Source of the DNA: Gymnorhina tibicen
Lineage: Eukaryota; Chordata; Aves; Passeriformes; Artamidae
Direction of reading: 5' to 3'
Assembly: GCA_013399875.1 (NCBI GenBank)
Contig: VXAZ01001670.1
Coordinates: forward strand, 3,264,108-3,328,107
Length of the DNA stretch: 64,000 nucleotides
The notes beneath the pieces were generated by a model that did not search any database, was not told where the DNA came from, and saw only the letters and a program-made list of their open reading frames with translations. Both the position numbers and the translations under genes were made by a program. Of the stretch, positions 21,652-34,900 are shown in pieces (position 1 is the stretch's first letter; each line of letters begins with the position of its first letter).

Positions 21652-24600
21652 ATGGGGGGCCGGCGGTCTCCGTTAGAACCGGGCGTACCGTGCCAGGCAA
21701 AGTTATGGGGTGACCTCGGGGTGTTCGAAGAAGATGAGGAGCTGGAGGGTTTCAGGAGGGAGGCGGAAGTTCTGCGTGAGAAGCTGAGGGAGGCTCTCAG
21801 GTAGGATGATACCTGGTAAGGATGGCAGGATGGGGTGCCGGATTCCTACTCCTTCTGGCCAGTGAGGAGGCGGAGCATGAAGTCCCAAAATGCACGCGTG
21901 TAGTGCCAAAACACTGGCCACAAGTGTAGTCACAGCAGGGAGGAAGGGGTCAGTAGGTGCCCACATAAGCAGCATTCATATAAAACATGAACAGCACAAA
22001 TCCCCATCTCACTCATCAGCTAATCATGCTTAAAATGTGCCAGCAGATCACACACATTTCTATCCAGCATCCAGTCTTCAGAGCTGTGGGCTTTCCAAGG
22101 TCGAGCTCTCAGATGTCTTTCCTTGTGGTTAGTCTAGCTTGACAGTCACTAGCAGGTCACACACGCATGCTCTCACAAAGGAAATAGTTTAGGAAGAAGA
22201 AGAGACTGCAGCAATCACCAGCACGTGTACTGACCAGGAATCTGTTCACACATGATCTGCACCTTCTGTTTCCCCCCTTCATTTTCCCTTTCCTGTTTTT
22301 GGTCCACTCTGATTCACCTTGATCCTTCCTTTTGCCTGCATTTATTCCTTCCCTAAAATCTCCTAAGTTTCACTCGCTTTTACAATTACCCTCAGACATC
22401 CTATGAGAAATTTGCTATTTTAATGAGACCCAGGATAGTCTCAGGTGGGTTTTTTTTTTCTTATTATCAATAATATGGTCATCTTCTCAAGTACAAAGTT
22501 TCCAACTGAACCTCTCAAGCATCACACTAAAGCAGTTTCTTGTAATGACATTCCCATCAGCATCCTGGGAATGCTAGTGTTTGGTACTATTTGTTGGGAT
22601 TTGTGCATCCATGTGCCTGATTACCTCTCCTGCATTTGTCTGTTATGTTGAGTAGCTATTAGCAAGATAACCCTAAAGTTGGAACTTTCTGGTTTGCTCG
22701 TGGCCTTTCTGGCAGTAGAGTGCTAGCAGCATAATAAATTGCATGACAAAGCTAGGTAGGCCTAACTTCCATTTTATAAATGGAAAACATAAAGCAAGCA
22801 AAGCTCTGCTCACAAACTTTGGTAGCAAAGCAAAATATGAAGCCTGAGAATGACAAACCCTAGGCCTGTCTTTTAACAACCAGCTCAGCCTGCGGTGTCT
22901 TTCTCTTAATCAATAGTGTCTCCCTTCTTTTAACTCTTGTTTTTTAATAATTTCACTTATTTCCCCTTCATAATGTCTTTGTCTTAGTCATACATCTGGT
23001 AACATAAGGCAGTCCAGTTCTTTGACCGACCTCACCTCGGACAGTACCTGGGATCAGCAAAAGCCTCATTTGTTTCCTAAGTCCCGCTTGAGGCCAAAAA
23101 GCGCTTCATCTCCCTGGATTCCTTCCATCACCATCCCTCAGCCTTTCAAAATGACACTGCGGGAAGCTCGCAAAAAGTCTGAGCTGATGAAGTCATACAT
23201 GTTTCTTGAACTAGACAAACAGAGAGACAAAAGGCAAAGCCAGGATGAAGCTGAATGTCAGAAACAATTCCGGGCACAGCCTGTACCTGCCCATGTATTT
23301 CTGCCCCTTTATCAGGAAATAATGGAGCAGAATGAGATTCGCAGGCAAGCAGCAACACAGAAAAGAAAGGAGCTGCTACTTTCGACACAGCGGCCCTTCA
23401 GTTTTCTGGAGAAAGAAGAGAAAAAGAAAGAAGCTATCAGACAAAAATTTCTGGCAGCAGCAACCCCAAATGAGAGCTCCAAACAGAAGCAAGCCAGTAA
23501 AAAAGTTCCTAAATCTACTTATGACTCACTTCTTGGAGATAAACTCAAAGGTAACATGCCAGGGCTCTCTCTGTAAAAGCACCTCCCTGCCTGTCCCTTG
23601 CTGTCTCCATGCTGGGAGGTAAGATCATGGCCCATAGGGCATCACTTGGAGCATAAGGCCAGTGTCATTATGTCCCCTGGTGTTGTTGAGTCTCCTGTGT
23701 GTCACTGGTCATTACATTTTGTTTAGATACCCTTGCAGTAGAGTGCCCTAAGTTTAGTAGTCCTGTATCAGTGTCAGCAGCAGCAGTTCTGTTCCACTCC
23801 CCAGAAAACATGGGCACATTGAGCTCTTCAGACAGATTTCCATACTTGTTTTGCTGCAGAGCATGACACTTTGGGAATCTTTCCCTGCACTGGTTTCCAT
23901 ACCTTTGGTTACACTAAAGGGACTGAGATGATTTGTGGCACAAACACGAAGACAGGTGTAGTGCCATAGGTCTCCAAGGTCCACGCAGTATCTTAGATCT
24001 GACAATTTTACTCCTACCCAAGTGATCCATTCTGCACAGGACCCCTAGGAGAGGAGAAAAATATTTCCTGAGCCCACATGAGGCAGTTAGTTTGGTTCTA
24101 AGTAATAGTGTGTAGTAGTCCAGTTGCTCCTGCCATTCTCTGATGTTTCCAGTTGCCTTCCCACTTGCACTGGCTTAAGTCCTAAAGCAGGGGAAGTACA
24201 TGCCAGGACCATTCTAGTCAGGACAGCCAAGGAAATGCTACTGCTGCTTGCTTGCTTTCAGATGGTTTAAGCCACCACAGTTGAAAGTTTGAAGTAAGCA
24301 ATACAGACTTCACGCTTGAATGTGGGAACTAAGCCAGTCCTTAATGATTCTCATGGCTTTTTTCATCCTTTTCTCTTTTTTTACTGTTTCCCAGTAATTT
24401 CTTCTTGAGGATACACCAGTTCAGTTTTCATCAGAAAACATTCTGTTGGGGTGTACTAACCTAAATAGATTAGATAAGTAAAAGGCAGCAAAGGACAAAC
24501 AACTGTTCTATTTCTATCTGGTATATGAGAAGGGAGCAGAAGTGAACATTTCAGACTTCGGTCAATGAAAACCTATAAATAGACTCAAAACCATCTTATT

Positions 24601-27600
24601 TTGCAAACAGCAGTATTGATTCTTTTTTTTCTAAAAGCAAAAAAACAACCCCCAGCCAACTGTCTGCATTTTCACAAATATTTAGTCCTGCACAGGGAGA
24701 GACTTCAGTTTGATACTATAATCTGAAACATATTCTTTCTATGGAAAGGTTGTCACAAAAGTCACAAAACATGATCTATCCATCAAATGTTTCTTCCTTA
24801 AAAGGTTTTCCAATATAGACAATTACTGCTGAAGATTACATAGAAAAGCCATCATCTGTTACAAGTATACTTGAACAACTCCTTTGTACCACACAGTCAA
24901 CATAATGACTATAAGTCCCATATGAAAAGTAGAACCTTGATTAACACTTCTGCAAGACAAAGGGCACAAGTTACCTGGTACCCCTAAGAATAGGGGTTCA
25001 GTTATTGCTCCAATAAGTAAAAGAGATATCTAGAAATTAATGCCTAAGAAAGAGACCCTACCATGGTTTTACTGGTATCTTTGAATTATTTTTCCCTGAG
25101 AGGAAGGGAAGAGAAGGGCTGAAAAGGAGGGGAAGGAGAGCACAGGATGTTTGGTTTCTCCTGTATGTGAGCTGCCATCATAATGGAAAGTTTAGACTTG
25201 GGTGGTGGCAATTTCACAGCCTTTTATGTCGCTCATACTCTTCTCATTGCTTTCCTTTTGATCCTTTAGAAGCTGAACTGTACAGGGAAATCCGTATTCA
25301 AATGAGAGCAAAGGATTTGCTCAAGAGCTCAGTAGCTCCTATAGATACCAGCAGTTGTCGGAGGGAGCCTCAGTCCCGAACTGCCACCAGAACTAAGCAG
25401 GAAAGACTTGGCTTCTTACAGGACAAAAGTTTCAGCTTCAAGCCAAGGATTAATCCAACAATACCAGATTTTGAAGAACTTTACTGGGCATTTCAGAGGA
25501 AAACAGTAAGGAGACAAGAAATCAAAGAGCCAACTCGTAATAAGCCATTCAAGCTAAGAACCTCCAATCTCCATGCCAGGCAGAGGCAGGCTAATGAAAA
25601 GAAAAAGGTGAGATACCTGGATATTTCTGTGGTACTGCTTTCTCCGATCAAGATACCAATTTCTTAAGCTCATAGCATTTAATCATGAATGGTTAATATC
25701 CTGTGACCTCTGCCCTTGTATTGAGAGTACTGCAGAATTCTAGGCCAAACAAGAGAACAAAATTCTACACAAAGAGATGAGCTATAACACCTAAGGCTCA
25801 GTCACCCTTTCATAGCTTTAATCATGTCTCCTTCCCCTTGTCCCTCAGCCCATCCACATGTAAATCTCTGCTGATGGAAGAGAGAAGAATGAGTGCATTA
25901 TCATAGCCCAGCTGTTCCCTTTGGTAGGCAAATAACAGAGGAGATTCTGTACTAGCAACTGTCTGTGAACAAATACACTGAATGAAGTTTCATTTTTTTC
26001 AGGATTCTCAGAAGGTTTCCAAGGTTTCAGTGCAAAAAAGTCACTCTCTGCCTGGACTTTCCTCTCTCTCTTCCAACACCCTTCCTGTGCATATTACAGA
26101 TGCAACTAGGAAGAGGGAATCAGCTATTAGGTAGGTAGAGAAGTTTGTCTACAAGTCCGTACAACTACTGACCAAAATGGAGGAAAAAACATCAGTGTTT
26201 TCCCTCATCACATCAACTACATCAACAACACATCTCCTAGAGGTTTCTCTGTGTTCTTTCTTTGCTAAGTCTTGCTCTGTCTCCCAGTTGCTCTGGAAAC
26301 TGCACACTTGTATGGCTGAAATTTTGCTTTTTTTCCTTAGAGGACTACAAAAGTGAAATTCCCAGCTAGCATGTGGACTGATCAGTAACTTTTTTTCTAT
26401 ATAGATATGCCCAAGATAACAAAAAGGAAGGGGACAAAGAAGGAATTTATTGGCTGGAGAAACAGAAAATGAAATGTCAAGCTATGCAAAAGTCTGTGAA
26501 CAGGCGAGCAAAAGCACTGGATCCTCATAAAAGTCTGGAGGAAACACAAAAGGAGAAGTCAAAACAGAACCGGTCAGTATCCTACTCTGCACAGAAATAA
26601 CTGTTTGCTCCACTAACTGAGGATCACCAGATAATTCTTTAGGACGAAGTGGGTCTAAAAACCTTCCTAGCCTAACCTTTTTTGGCTGTTGTATCCATTC
26701 CACATTCATTTGGATTTCTTGACAATTCCACACTACTCCTTCCATACAGAACCGTTTCCTTTAGACTAAAATTTGTTGAAACTAATTTGTACAAACCAGT
26801 CAACTGTAAGGTGTAACTTGGTAAAGAACACATAAGAGACAAGGTTTTCTAATGATGTGAACACTGTTTCCTTGCTTACAGTCTAGTAGAAGAGCTTTGC
26901 TAATAGGTCCATAACTTGTCAGTAATTGGGGTTTTTCTCCCAGCATTCAGAATCAAGAGAATTACCAAAGTGATTTAAAGAATGAAACAGTCACTGAAAA
27001 TTCAGTATTCCTTATCAGCTACTGTCAGAAGGAACCTATAGTAGACAGGCAATTTTTCCATTTCAGGCAAAATATGCAAGATAGAACAAACGAATACAGA
27101 AAGGAGCTGGAAGAAATGCAGCTGCGAGTCAAGAACAGACCATACCTCTTTGAACAGGTCACCAAGGTAACTGGTCAAAGTCCCAGAGTGTTTCTGGGCA
27201 ATAGGTAAATTGTCTTTCATTTAAGACAGGCATTAAGAAATCTATGGGTAAGAAGGTATAAATGGTTGCATAGTCTCTGGACTGCACTCAAAATAACACA
27301 TGGAAAAGCTACCAAAAAAGTATAATTTAAATTCCTTCCTACCACTTGAAAAAAACATTCAGGCTTATTTCTAGGAACTTGCCAGTTCCTAGTATGTATT
27401 GCAATCACAGTATATGGTCTGATCAAAATCTTATCACACCAGAAATTAAATAAATACCTATTCTACACCTGAATACCATAGACTACAGTCTAGAGATGCA
27501 AAACTTTTTTCTTTAAACCTCTCCAGTTAAGCACTTTTTCTTTGTACCTCTACTGAAGAAGAGGTACTACTACTACTTTGTACCTCTTCTATGGAAGAAC

Positions 27601-29018
27601 ATTAATGATGGTTACATCACTTTTATCACCTGTAGGCTCTGCAATCTGGGGCTGCATTCAGCACATCTCATCCATCACAGTACCAGCTGCAAATCTGTAT
27701 TGCACCTGAGGTGTAGATACAGTCTGTACTGTATCTTTTTCCCTGGGTTTTCTCTTTCAGTTCCACAACCTTGCAGGAATTACAGCTGGTTAGAGACATA
27801 GTGACAATACACTGACAATATGCTGATTTAAAATTTCTCAACAGAAAGTACCCTCCTGGGTCAGGCTGTCTATTCTGATAATGGAGGCAGAGAACACACG
27901 TGCGATAAATATTGGTAACATTTCTCTGTACCAGATTGGTAAGAATTCACCCTTATCAATAGTGTTCACTAATGTTGATACTAGGTTTCTATCCTTCTAT
28001 ATAGAAGTCCTTAATCTTTATGAACTGGCCAGTCCCTCTGGAAAACCCTCATCTCAGACTACATCAATTTGCAAGGTTCATTTGGAGGCAGTAAGGATAT
28101 AGGACCCAAGATGCTTGCTTTTTAATTGAGCTGCTATGAAGCTGTTTCATAGGCACTTTCCATTTATTAACTCCACTGTTGTTAGTTGTTACCAGTTACA
28201 AGCAAACATGCTTCCAGGATTTCCCACAACTCTTTTTTTGCATGTGTTTTTGATTTGAGTGTCAGAGTTAGGACTCAGACACAAGTATACTAGTCTGGTT
28301 AGACTGGAACATGGTAGAAGGTGGAGAACAGAAGAAGGAAGAAAAAAGAGAACTGAAGAAGGAAAAGGTGAGCTCTGCCTTTGAGAGATGTTAAACATTG
28401 CCCTAGTATTCAGTTTTGGTACTATACTGTAGGGATTACAAAAATTTTGAACAGGAGGTTTTGTTGTTATCTTGTCCCCATTAGGAGTGTCAGATGTGCA
28501 CTTTTAAATTAAAGTTGACTGTTACAGGGAATCCCCAGTTCCATGTATTTACTGTTTAAGTTTCGGTTTCACAGCATGATGCTCGTCAAGGAGCAGAGCG
28601 TCGCTACAGACACGCCCTCCAGCAGGTTGGCCTAAGTGAAGAATTTGTAAGGAAAAAAGGGAAAGATGCCACTGACTTGGAAGAAGAATCTGGTGCTCAC
28701 AGGTAATAAAAACAATGCAGTACAGCTCTTTTGTCTGTGACTAAAAATATTTTCCTTGCTCATGAATGCATTCCAGTTTCTATAATCTAGTGTAGGAAAA
28801 ATTAAATCAACTTCATTGCTCTTATTGAAAGCATTGTGGCTTCTCTCTCTGAATTCCTATGACTGCACCCTATTTCATATGCACGGGGCAAACCATTTCT
28901 GGTATTAGACAATCACTGTTTCTGCAGACTGCCTGAGCCTCGGGGCGAAAAGGACGACTGTACGGAACAGGAAGGAGTACCTCAGGAGGAACAGAGCAGA
29001 AAGGAAGTGGCAACATAA
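21652..29018 (+). CDS. FAM161B: FAM161B
   Basis: FAM161B is a paralogue of the ciliary and centrosomal protein FAM161A; the family binds microtubules. Eight coding exons join in phase: 21652-21800, 22988-23550, 25270-25607, 26003-26130, 26405-26572, 27067-27166, 28575-28702 and 28928-29018, giving 554 codons and TAA. The ATG at 21652 has G at -3 and G at +4, and the exon runs open into GTAGG at 21801. Family landmarks are PSITIPQPFKMTLREARKK, FRAQPVPAHVFLPLYQEIME, RPFSFLEKEEKKKEA, TRNKPFKLRTSNL, NTLPVHITDATRKRESAIR and VKNRPYLFEQV. The protein is highly charged and mostly helical in character. It is shorter than human FAM161B (about 647 residues). The missing part is N-terminal, where mammals have an acidic stretch, so either a small exon was missed in 21801-22987 or the region is shorter in this lineage. 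Confidence 0.93.
21850..22680 (-). repeat. LTR-like repeat copy B (antisense in FAM161B intron 1)
   Basis: On the minus strand it opens with GGTTATCTTGCTAATAGCTA and continues with GGTAATCAGGCACATGGATG. It carries the purine core GGAAGGATCAAGGTG (plus strand about 22.31-22.33 kb) and ends near GGGACTTCATGC. Order and spacing follow copies A, D and E. It lies close downstream of the first FAM161B exon. Confidence 0.6.
27557..27590. repeat. 11-bp inverted repeat, 12-nt loop
   Basis: AGAAGAGGTAC at 27557-27567 is exactly reverse-complemented at 27580-27590, with a TAC-repeat loop. It lies in a FAM161B intron and sits inside a short direct repeat (CTTTGTACCTCT, twice). Confidence 0.75.
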
Positions 29019-29906
29019 AAGTTTGCAGAAGAATCCGTCGATTCTTTTTGAATCTTGACTTTTTTTGTTCAAGATTCTCCAGGTTAAGCCTCAGGTACTA
29101 AATAGTTTAAGCTGACACCTAAGAAGTGCTGTGGGGTGAGATGGGAGAATTTAGTAAAGGAGAAAAAGCAGCTGTTGTTTAGAGCATGTCTTGTTCAGCC
29201 CAGCAAACCCTGCAGCCTCCCTTAGTCTTTGAAAGTGTCCCTTGCATGAGCTGTTTCCCTTTAATGGGCAACAAAACAACTTAAAAGAGGTTGAAGCACT
29301 ATCTTTGGATAAAAATAGATATGAAAGATTGAAGAGGTGCATCCTCTAGTGTCAGCTCCTTGCATTCATGCCACAGAAGCACACAGGAAAGGGAGAGTGC
29401 CTTCCAGTGTGCTAAACCTTGTTTTAGACACACATGTAGTAGAATGCTTTCAAACAAGGTATTTCTACAAAAACAAATATCAGGATTTGACCTACCTTGG
29501 GAGAAGACTCAAAGGGAAGTCTTTCTCTGGTGTTAATTCTTCATTCACTCACTACCAGGTCTGCTCCTTCCTCCCATTAGTAAGAAGCAATAGTCTTCCT
29601 ATATTAAAAAATCTCCCATGCTTCATGATTTGAAAGTGTTTCAACATCTTACCGATTTAGGTCATTAATTTGGCCCAAAACCAACCAAAGTTATGAAGAA
29701 GGTTGTAATTAAACAGTGCATCACTTTGAATTATTGTTGTCCTAATTGTATGATTACTGTGATATCAAAGATGGATTTGGGAGGAAAAAATATTAGGTAT
29801 TATTTGCCAGCATGTTGCACTCAAATGCCCAGTGCATCTTGAATGATGTATTTCACACTTTAGTGATCTCCCTTTACCTGACACTAATAACCATTTCAAA
29901 AATAAA
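29019..29906 (+). other. FAM161B: FAM161B 3' UTR
   Basis: This is non-coding sequence from the FAM161B stop to the first plus-strand AATAAA (29901-29906). Further AATAAA sites at 30181 and about 30.74 kb could give longer ends overlapping the ZNF410 tail. Confidence 0.55.
29901..29906 (+). terminator. Candidate FAM161B polyadenylation signal
   Basis: This is the first AATAAA after the FAM161B stop, 883 bp downstream. A later one lies at 30181-30186. Confidence 0.5.
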
Positions 29907-30171
29907 AATCCTTGCCACCTGGAATGTTTTCTGAGAATTTTGCACTTTGACATTAAAATATTTTAAAATGGAAGTCATGTTTCTGTATTGCTCAATTTTC
30001 CTTATCAGTCATCTTTTCCTCACTTACTTAAATAGAAGCTGTGTCTCTTTTTGTCACCTCAGTCCTTTTTTCCTTATACTGTAACAACACAGCCTAATCA
30101 TCAAATCAGAAATGCAGTACCTGTAAGAGCTACCACATTAGACAAAGATATAAAACTGAAATAATCACATT

Positions 30172-30177
30172 TTTAAT
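30172..30177 (-). terminator. Possible ZNF410 polyadenylation signal (ATTAAA)
   Basis: TTTAAT on the plus strand reads ATTAAA on the ZNF410 strand, about 50 bp after the stop of the candidate terminal exon. It has meaning only if that exon is real. Confidence 0.3.
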
Positions 30178-30227
30178 CATAATAAAGTACTAAATCCAAG
30201 AATTTGTGGCCCAGGGGTTTCACACTG

Positions 30228-30349
30228 CTACGTTACAGGCTGAATGCACTGGACTGCAGCAGTCCTTGTTTGTGACTCAGTTTCCACACTGAGAACAGGC
30301 TTAAGCACCTCAGAGGGTTCCAGGAAGGCTGTTACCAGTGTACCAGTTC
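30228..30349 (-). CDS. ZNF410: Candidate terminal coding exon of ZNF410
   Basis: A minus-strand open segment follows a TATGTAG acceptor and reads TGTLVTAFLEPSEVLKP, then VLSVETESQTRT, AAVQCIQPVT and a TAG at 30228-30230. Its entry phase (one base carried over) matches the donor of the previous clear ZNF410 exon at 31932. Adding it gives 470 codons against about 478 residues in human ZNF410. It resembles the mammalian tail only loosely (LVT...EV...VL), and its polypyrimidine tract is weak. A stronger acceptor 60 bp upstream (CTCTTTTCCAG) would open a different frame of about 33 codons. I call it the likeliest last exon in view, not a proven one. Confidence 0.35.
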
Positions 30350-31931
30350 CTACATAGGTTTAATTGTGTAGGACATACATTGTGTAGGCTGTTCTTTCTC
30401 TGGGTACCCCCTGGAAAAGAGCAGTGATGTAACCATTTTGTCACCATGCCTTGCCCCATTGAAAGAGGAAGGAAAGAAGATTACTTCTATGCTCTAAGTC
30501 TGTGGTTTAAAGCCTCTTTGTATGGATATATTTGGAGTAGTGGGACTGAAATTTTAATGCATACATTTTAAGGGGTATTTACTAAAATTGGTTGCTAATT
30601 TCCATAATAGTAGTTAATGGTACTGAAAAAAGAAGTTCCCAAGTATGTGAAGTGTAAAGGGAAACCCTAAGAAAGGAGGAACAAACATTTGACTTTAAAT
30701 TATTATGTCATATCCTTTTAACAAATACTAAGGTGATGTGCATGAATATAACAAATAAATTAAAGTCTTCATATTGGTCCCTAAACAGAAATTGCTGAAA
30801 TGTGATGAAAGTAAAAGCATCAAACTAAGTAACTAAAACTCATATCTCTCTTGCTGAACAAAGTTTTGTTCTGAAAGGAGGATTACATTTCTGTAATCCT
30901 AGAAGAGATCTGTAATCTCTTAATACGTCTCAAAAGTGGTATGGAAATAAAGAGTTTCAACTATGATTCTGGATTTTTGCATTTTATGAAAATATTTGTT
31001 TATATTCAGTTACAAGATCTACAGGCTGTTCAGCTAACCTACAAAAACACCGTAGAAAAGAAGACATCTCACTGGAGTATCTCCCATCAATTGCCAAGAT
31101 GGCAGCCAAACTGCATCAGACTGATTCCCAGGTACCTGGTGGAGCTTCTGCAGGAACCTCCAGGTTACAGTCCCTGTACCAGCAGCAGCACTACCTTTCC
31201 ATTCAGCTAGGGAGCAATATAAACTCTAGGCATTCTCTTTGCATAGGAGCTATTACAGACACACAGTACCTTAGCAAAACTCTGCATTCTCAGTAATGCC
31301 AGTTCTGAAGAAAGTCTTTAAGTTAATAAAAAATTCAAAACACCATGTGGTAGACTCATTTAAAGAGCTTGATATACCAAACAAGTTTTGGAGAAAAATA
31401 ACTGGGAAAAGCAGGAACAGAACACAGCAAATATAACCAAATGATATCAAGTAGTACATTTATTTCATATAGGAAATCAGCTTCTGACAGTGAGATGTAT
31501 TAGAATATAGTCTCTGAAGGTAAAGGGTGGAAGGAAGGCCTGTTGCTCAAAATACTGAATATTTGAACAGTGCCTAGCACAATGAGGTCCTGGTCCTTGG
31601 CTGGGGCTCCTACGTGCTCCAGCAAAGCAAACACTTTAGGCTTTAGGAGATGGACTGCATAAGCAGTTTTGAAATGGCGTTCCACAACATGGGCAAAGTG
31701 ACACCTAAGCAGCAGACTTCACCTTTTAAGCTCTGCAAGAGAGAAACTTGGTCCAGCAGATCTTCTCCAACTCCAGTTTTAGGATTCATCCACTATCTAC
31801 CCACCCCTCTGTGCACAGTTAAAGCAACGTTCATTCATCCCACTGCAATATGGTGAGCATCAAGGAGGAATGATCGATCCCATCTCAGTCACCACATATA
31901 AGAGGGCGGAAAAAAGAGCAGCTGGTCTCAC
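30350..31931 (-). other. Interval between the last clear ZNF410 exon and the candidate terminal exon
   Basis: I found no segment here resembling the mammalian ZNF410 tail. An imperfect hairpin, AGGATTACA-TTTC-TGTAATCCT, lies at 30879-30900. Minus-strand AATAAA at 31457-31462 is another possible 3' end if the gene terminates by read-through after 31932, which would add about 19 codons. Confidence 0.4.
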
Positions 31932-34900
31932 CCTCTTCTACTCCAATAATAGACTCAGTGTCTGGCAGGTGCAGAGACTCAACACCAAGGCTGGGCTGAG
32001 AGTTCATGGAGATGAGATTCTTACTATGCACCGTCGATTCTTCCAGCAAACTGCTCCCCATCAGTGACTCTATTGTGAAAAAAAAGCGTAAAAGAAAATT
32101 CTCATGATGCAATGACACTGCAATATAAGGTACAATCCCTGCCCCAAAGCAAGTCATATTGACTTCTTCCCTAGACACCTACTTTATCCATTCCTACTCT
32201 TTGGGCATCCAGTGCTCCAATGGATGGAAAATAGTATATTTACTGTTTTGAACCTTACTATGGTGGAATCTTATGCAGGATTGGCTTTCTCTTTAAATAA
32301 TACACATTGTGTAAAAACCCAGGCTGCTTGCAACAAGAATACATAACCAAGGGGAAAAAAATCCACATTAAAAAAACCCAACTAGATTCATATTAATTTT
32401 GAAAGCAATAAACATATCTGCCCCTTGACTGCAATACAAAAATAGACCTTTGTCTTCTGTCCTAGAAAAGGAGAGGGTAAGCAGTCCTCATGTCCACGAG
32501 GAACAGACTTTTATTTCTTACTGGCTTGTGGTCTCATATTTTCAGGACAAACGTATTTCCTTTTCTTTGACCATCCACTATTTTTTTCCCTGCACTTTTC
32601 CCCCAGAGTGAGTGTGCTCCCTTCTTTACCTGGCTGTTCTCGCTCCCTGCTGCCAGCTGTTCCAATTCGGGAGTGGTGTTTCCTCATATGCACATTTCTG
32701 CTACCACTCTGGGAAAATGTCTTCCCACAAATTTGGCACTGATGGGGCTTCACTCCTTGGAGTCAAAGGGGGAAGAAATATCCCAAGAATTACTAAATTG
32801 GGAGAAAAGACCTAATCAACTAAGAAACTAATAACAGTTTTGAAATGGCTGTTAACACCACTGGTGCTAATTTATCAGCAAAAACCAAACGAGAAACATT
32901 TCCATCTCCTGGAGGGCCATAAGCTTCTAGAACAGAAGAGGTTTAGATACCAGTACTGGCAGTTGTTGGAAAACTCAAGTCTGAAGAGTAACAAGGTCTT
33001 CAAGTTGGATTGATGAGGGGGAACAAGGTATTTGAAATCATTTACTCATCGACATGGAAATACATGATGTCCCACACATAGAATAAAATGACTAGAGGCA
33101 AGGAGGCTCTCTCCAGCCATCACACAATGAATTGCAGCATCTGGTTTACATTACTGAGCAGAGACTTGATGATGACTTGTCACTGTGAAAGGATTTCCAT
33201 TTTACAGAGCAGTTCATGATTTTCACAATACAAGCATGCTGTCCATACTTCTTGGCTCAATGGCATAGAAGCCAAGGAGACAGGACAGAAAAAGCATGGA
33301 GAATTCAATCCCAAATATTATTACCCCAATAAAATCTCCCATCCCCCAACCATTTTCATTGTGTGCTGATGATATTTAAAATAATCAAAACAGAAGGCAG
33401 AAGCTTTGAAACACTTGTGAAATACATTCCCACCTAAATCTTTGTCCAATTACAAGTATGTAGTAGGAAAAAAATAAAGGAAAGCCCTAGTTATGGCAGA
33501 AACTCACTTGCAAGAGATTTCAGATTGAAATGGCTGTGCTTAACATACAGAGATGATAGAGTCTCTCTTTTAAATAAGCAAATGGCAGCTATGAAAGAGA
33601 TATTCAACTTCATGACATTTTAGAAACAATTTTAAAAATAATTTCTAAATGTAATTTGAAATTAGAAATAGAAACAACCTAAAAGATTAAAGTGTACAGT
33701 CTACAGGCATCATGAAAGGGAAGTCATAAAACACTATGACCAGAAGTTCTGTAGAAACCAAGATTTTTCTTAAGGAAATCAAATCAAAGTCCTACAATAA
33801 AGGTCTTTTCTCAGACAGATCACAGAATGTCAGATGAAGACTCTTACCTGAGTGGACAACCAAATGTTTCCGAAGGCTGGAGTATTCAGCAAAGGAGCGA
33901 CCACATCCCTGTGCCTGACACAGAAAGGGTTTTTCCCCTACAAGGGAAAAGTAAGTTCTTAGATTTTGGGATCACAGCTTAATCTGATTGCCCAAGTCCC
34001 CAAGAACAGCCTGGACATCTCTATTGCATTATCCCTTTTGGCCTTGTGTGTATCAGAGTTCCATGGAAATTATACATCCTTCCTAAGCCTTTTACAGCGT
34101 TCTCTTCACCAGAGGAAACAGTTGCATTATTTTTAAATATTCTTAGACCATCATTCACTGAAAGTGAAGCAAGGGACCACTGTGTCTAGATAATCTTCCA
34201 AGTATATAAATACTAACAGAGTAATATAAAACTACTTGATCTATGATGTATCTTCTATACACAGTTCTCAACAACCAGCTCTCTGTTCCACACACTTACA
34301 GGGTCCTAATCCCTTTCTGCCCCTCAGTGCCAAAAATCTCATTAACTGTATTTCCCTTCATATCAGATTCTACACTTTATTTCAGATCAGACTGAACTTG
34401 CCAAAATCCTGTGAGAGATGTGCCAGTCATTTTTATTTATGTGTGGAGGGACTGTAATTCAAGGCACAAAGTGTTCTCATGGGCTGAAATTTATATCACA
34501 ACTATTTTTGATTTATTTAAATTATGATAAATTGGGAGGTTACTACACTAATGCAGGGCCATAAAATTAATCTGTTTTGAACACACTCTTAATAAAGCTA
34601 GACATAACTTTTGCCTGCAACATTCCACTAAAGAACTCAATGTACCATGTTTAACACTATGATTTCAAGTCGTTAAGTGGACCCCTGTACAAGAGTAATA
34701 GCAAGATCACAAGAGATTAAGCAAGCTATTTTATTGTACAACATATACGTAGTTCTTTCAGAGTAAACTTGTTTTTAAAGGTGTTTCTACTGTGACTTTG
34801 CCTTTAGAAGTCTTCTCCCCACAGCTCATTTATTAGCTTCTTATCTACAATAGCATTCGACAGCTCTGAGCAAAAAGGATCAACACAGCCTGTTCCAACT

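Noticed and set aside
31060..31260. Minus-strand open stretch (SLAEWKGSAAAGTG...) as a ZNF410 exon
   Set aside because: It has no resemblance to the ZNF410 tail, and no donor/acceptor pair gives the required phase.
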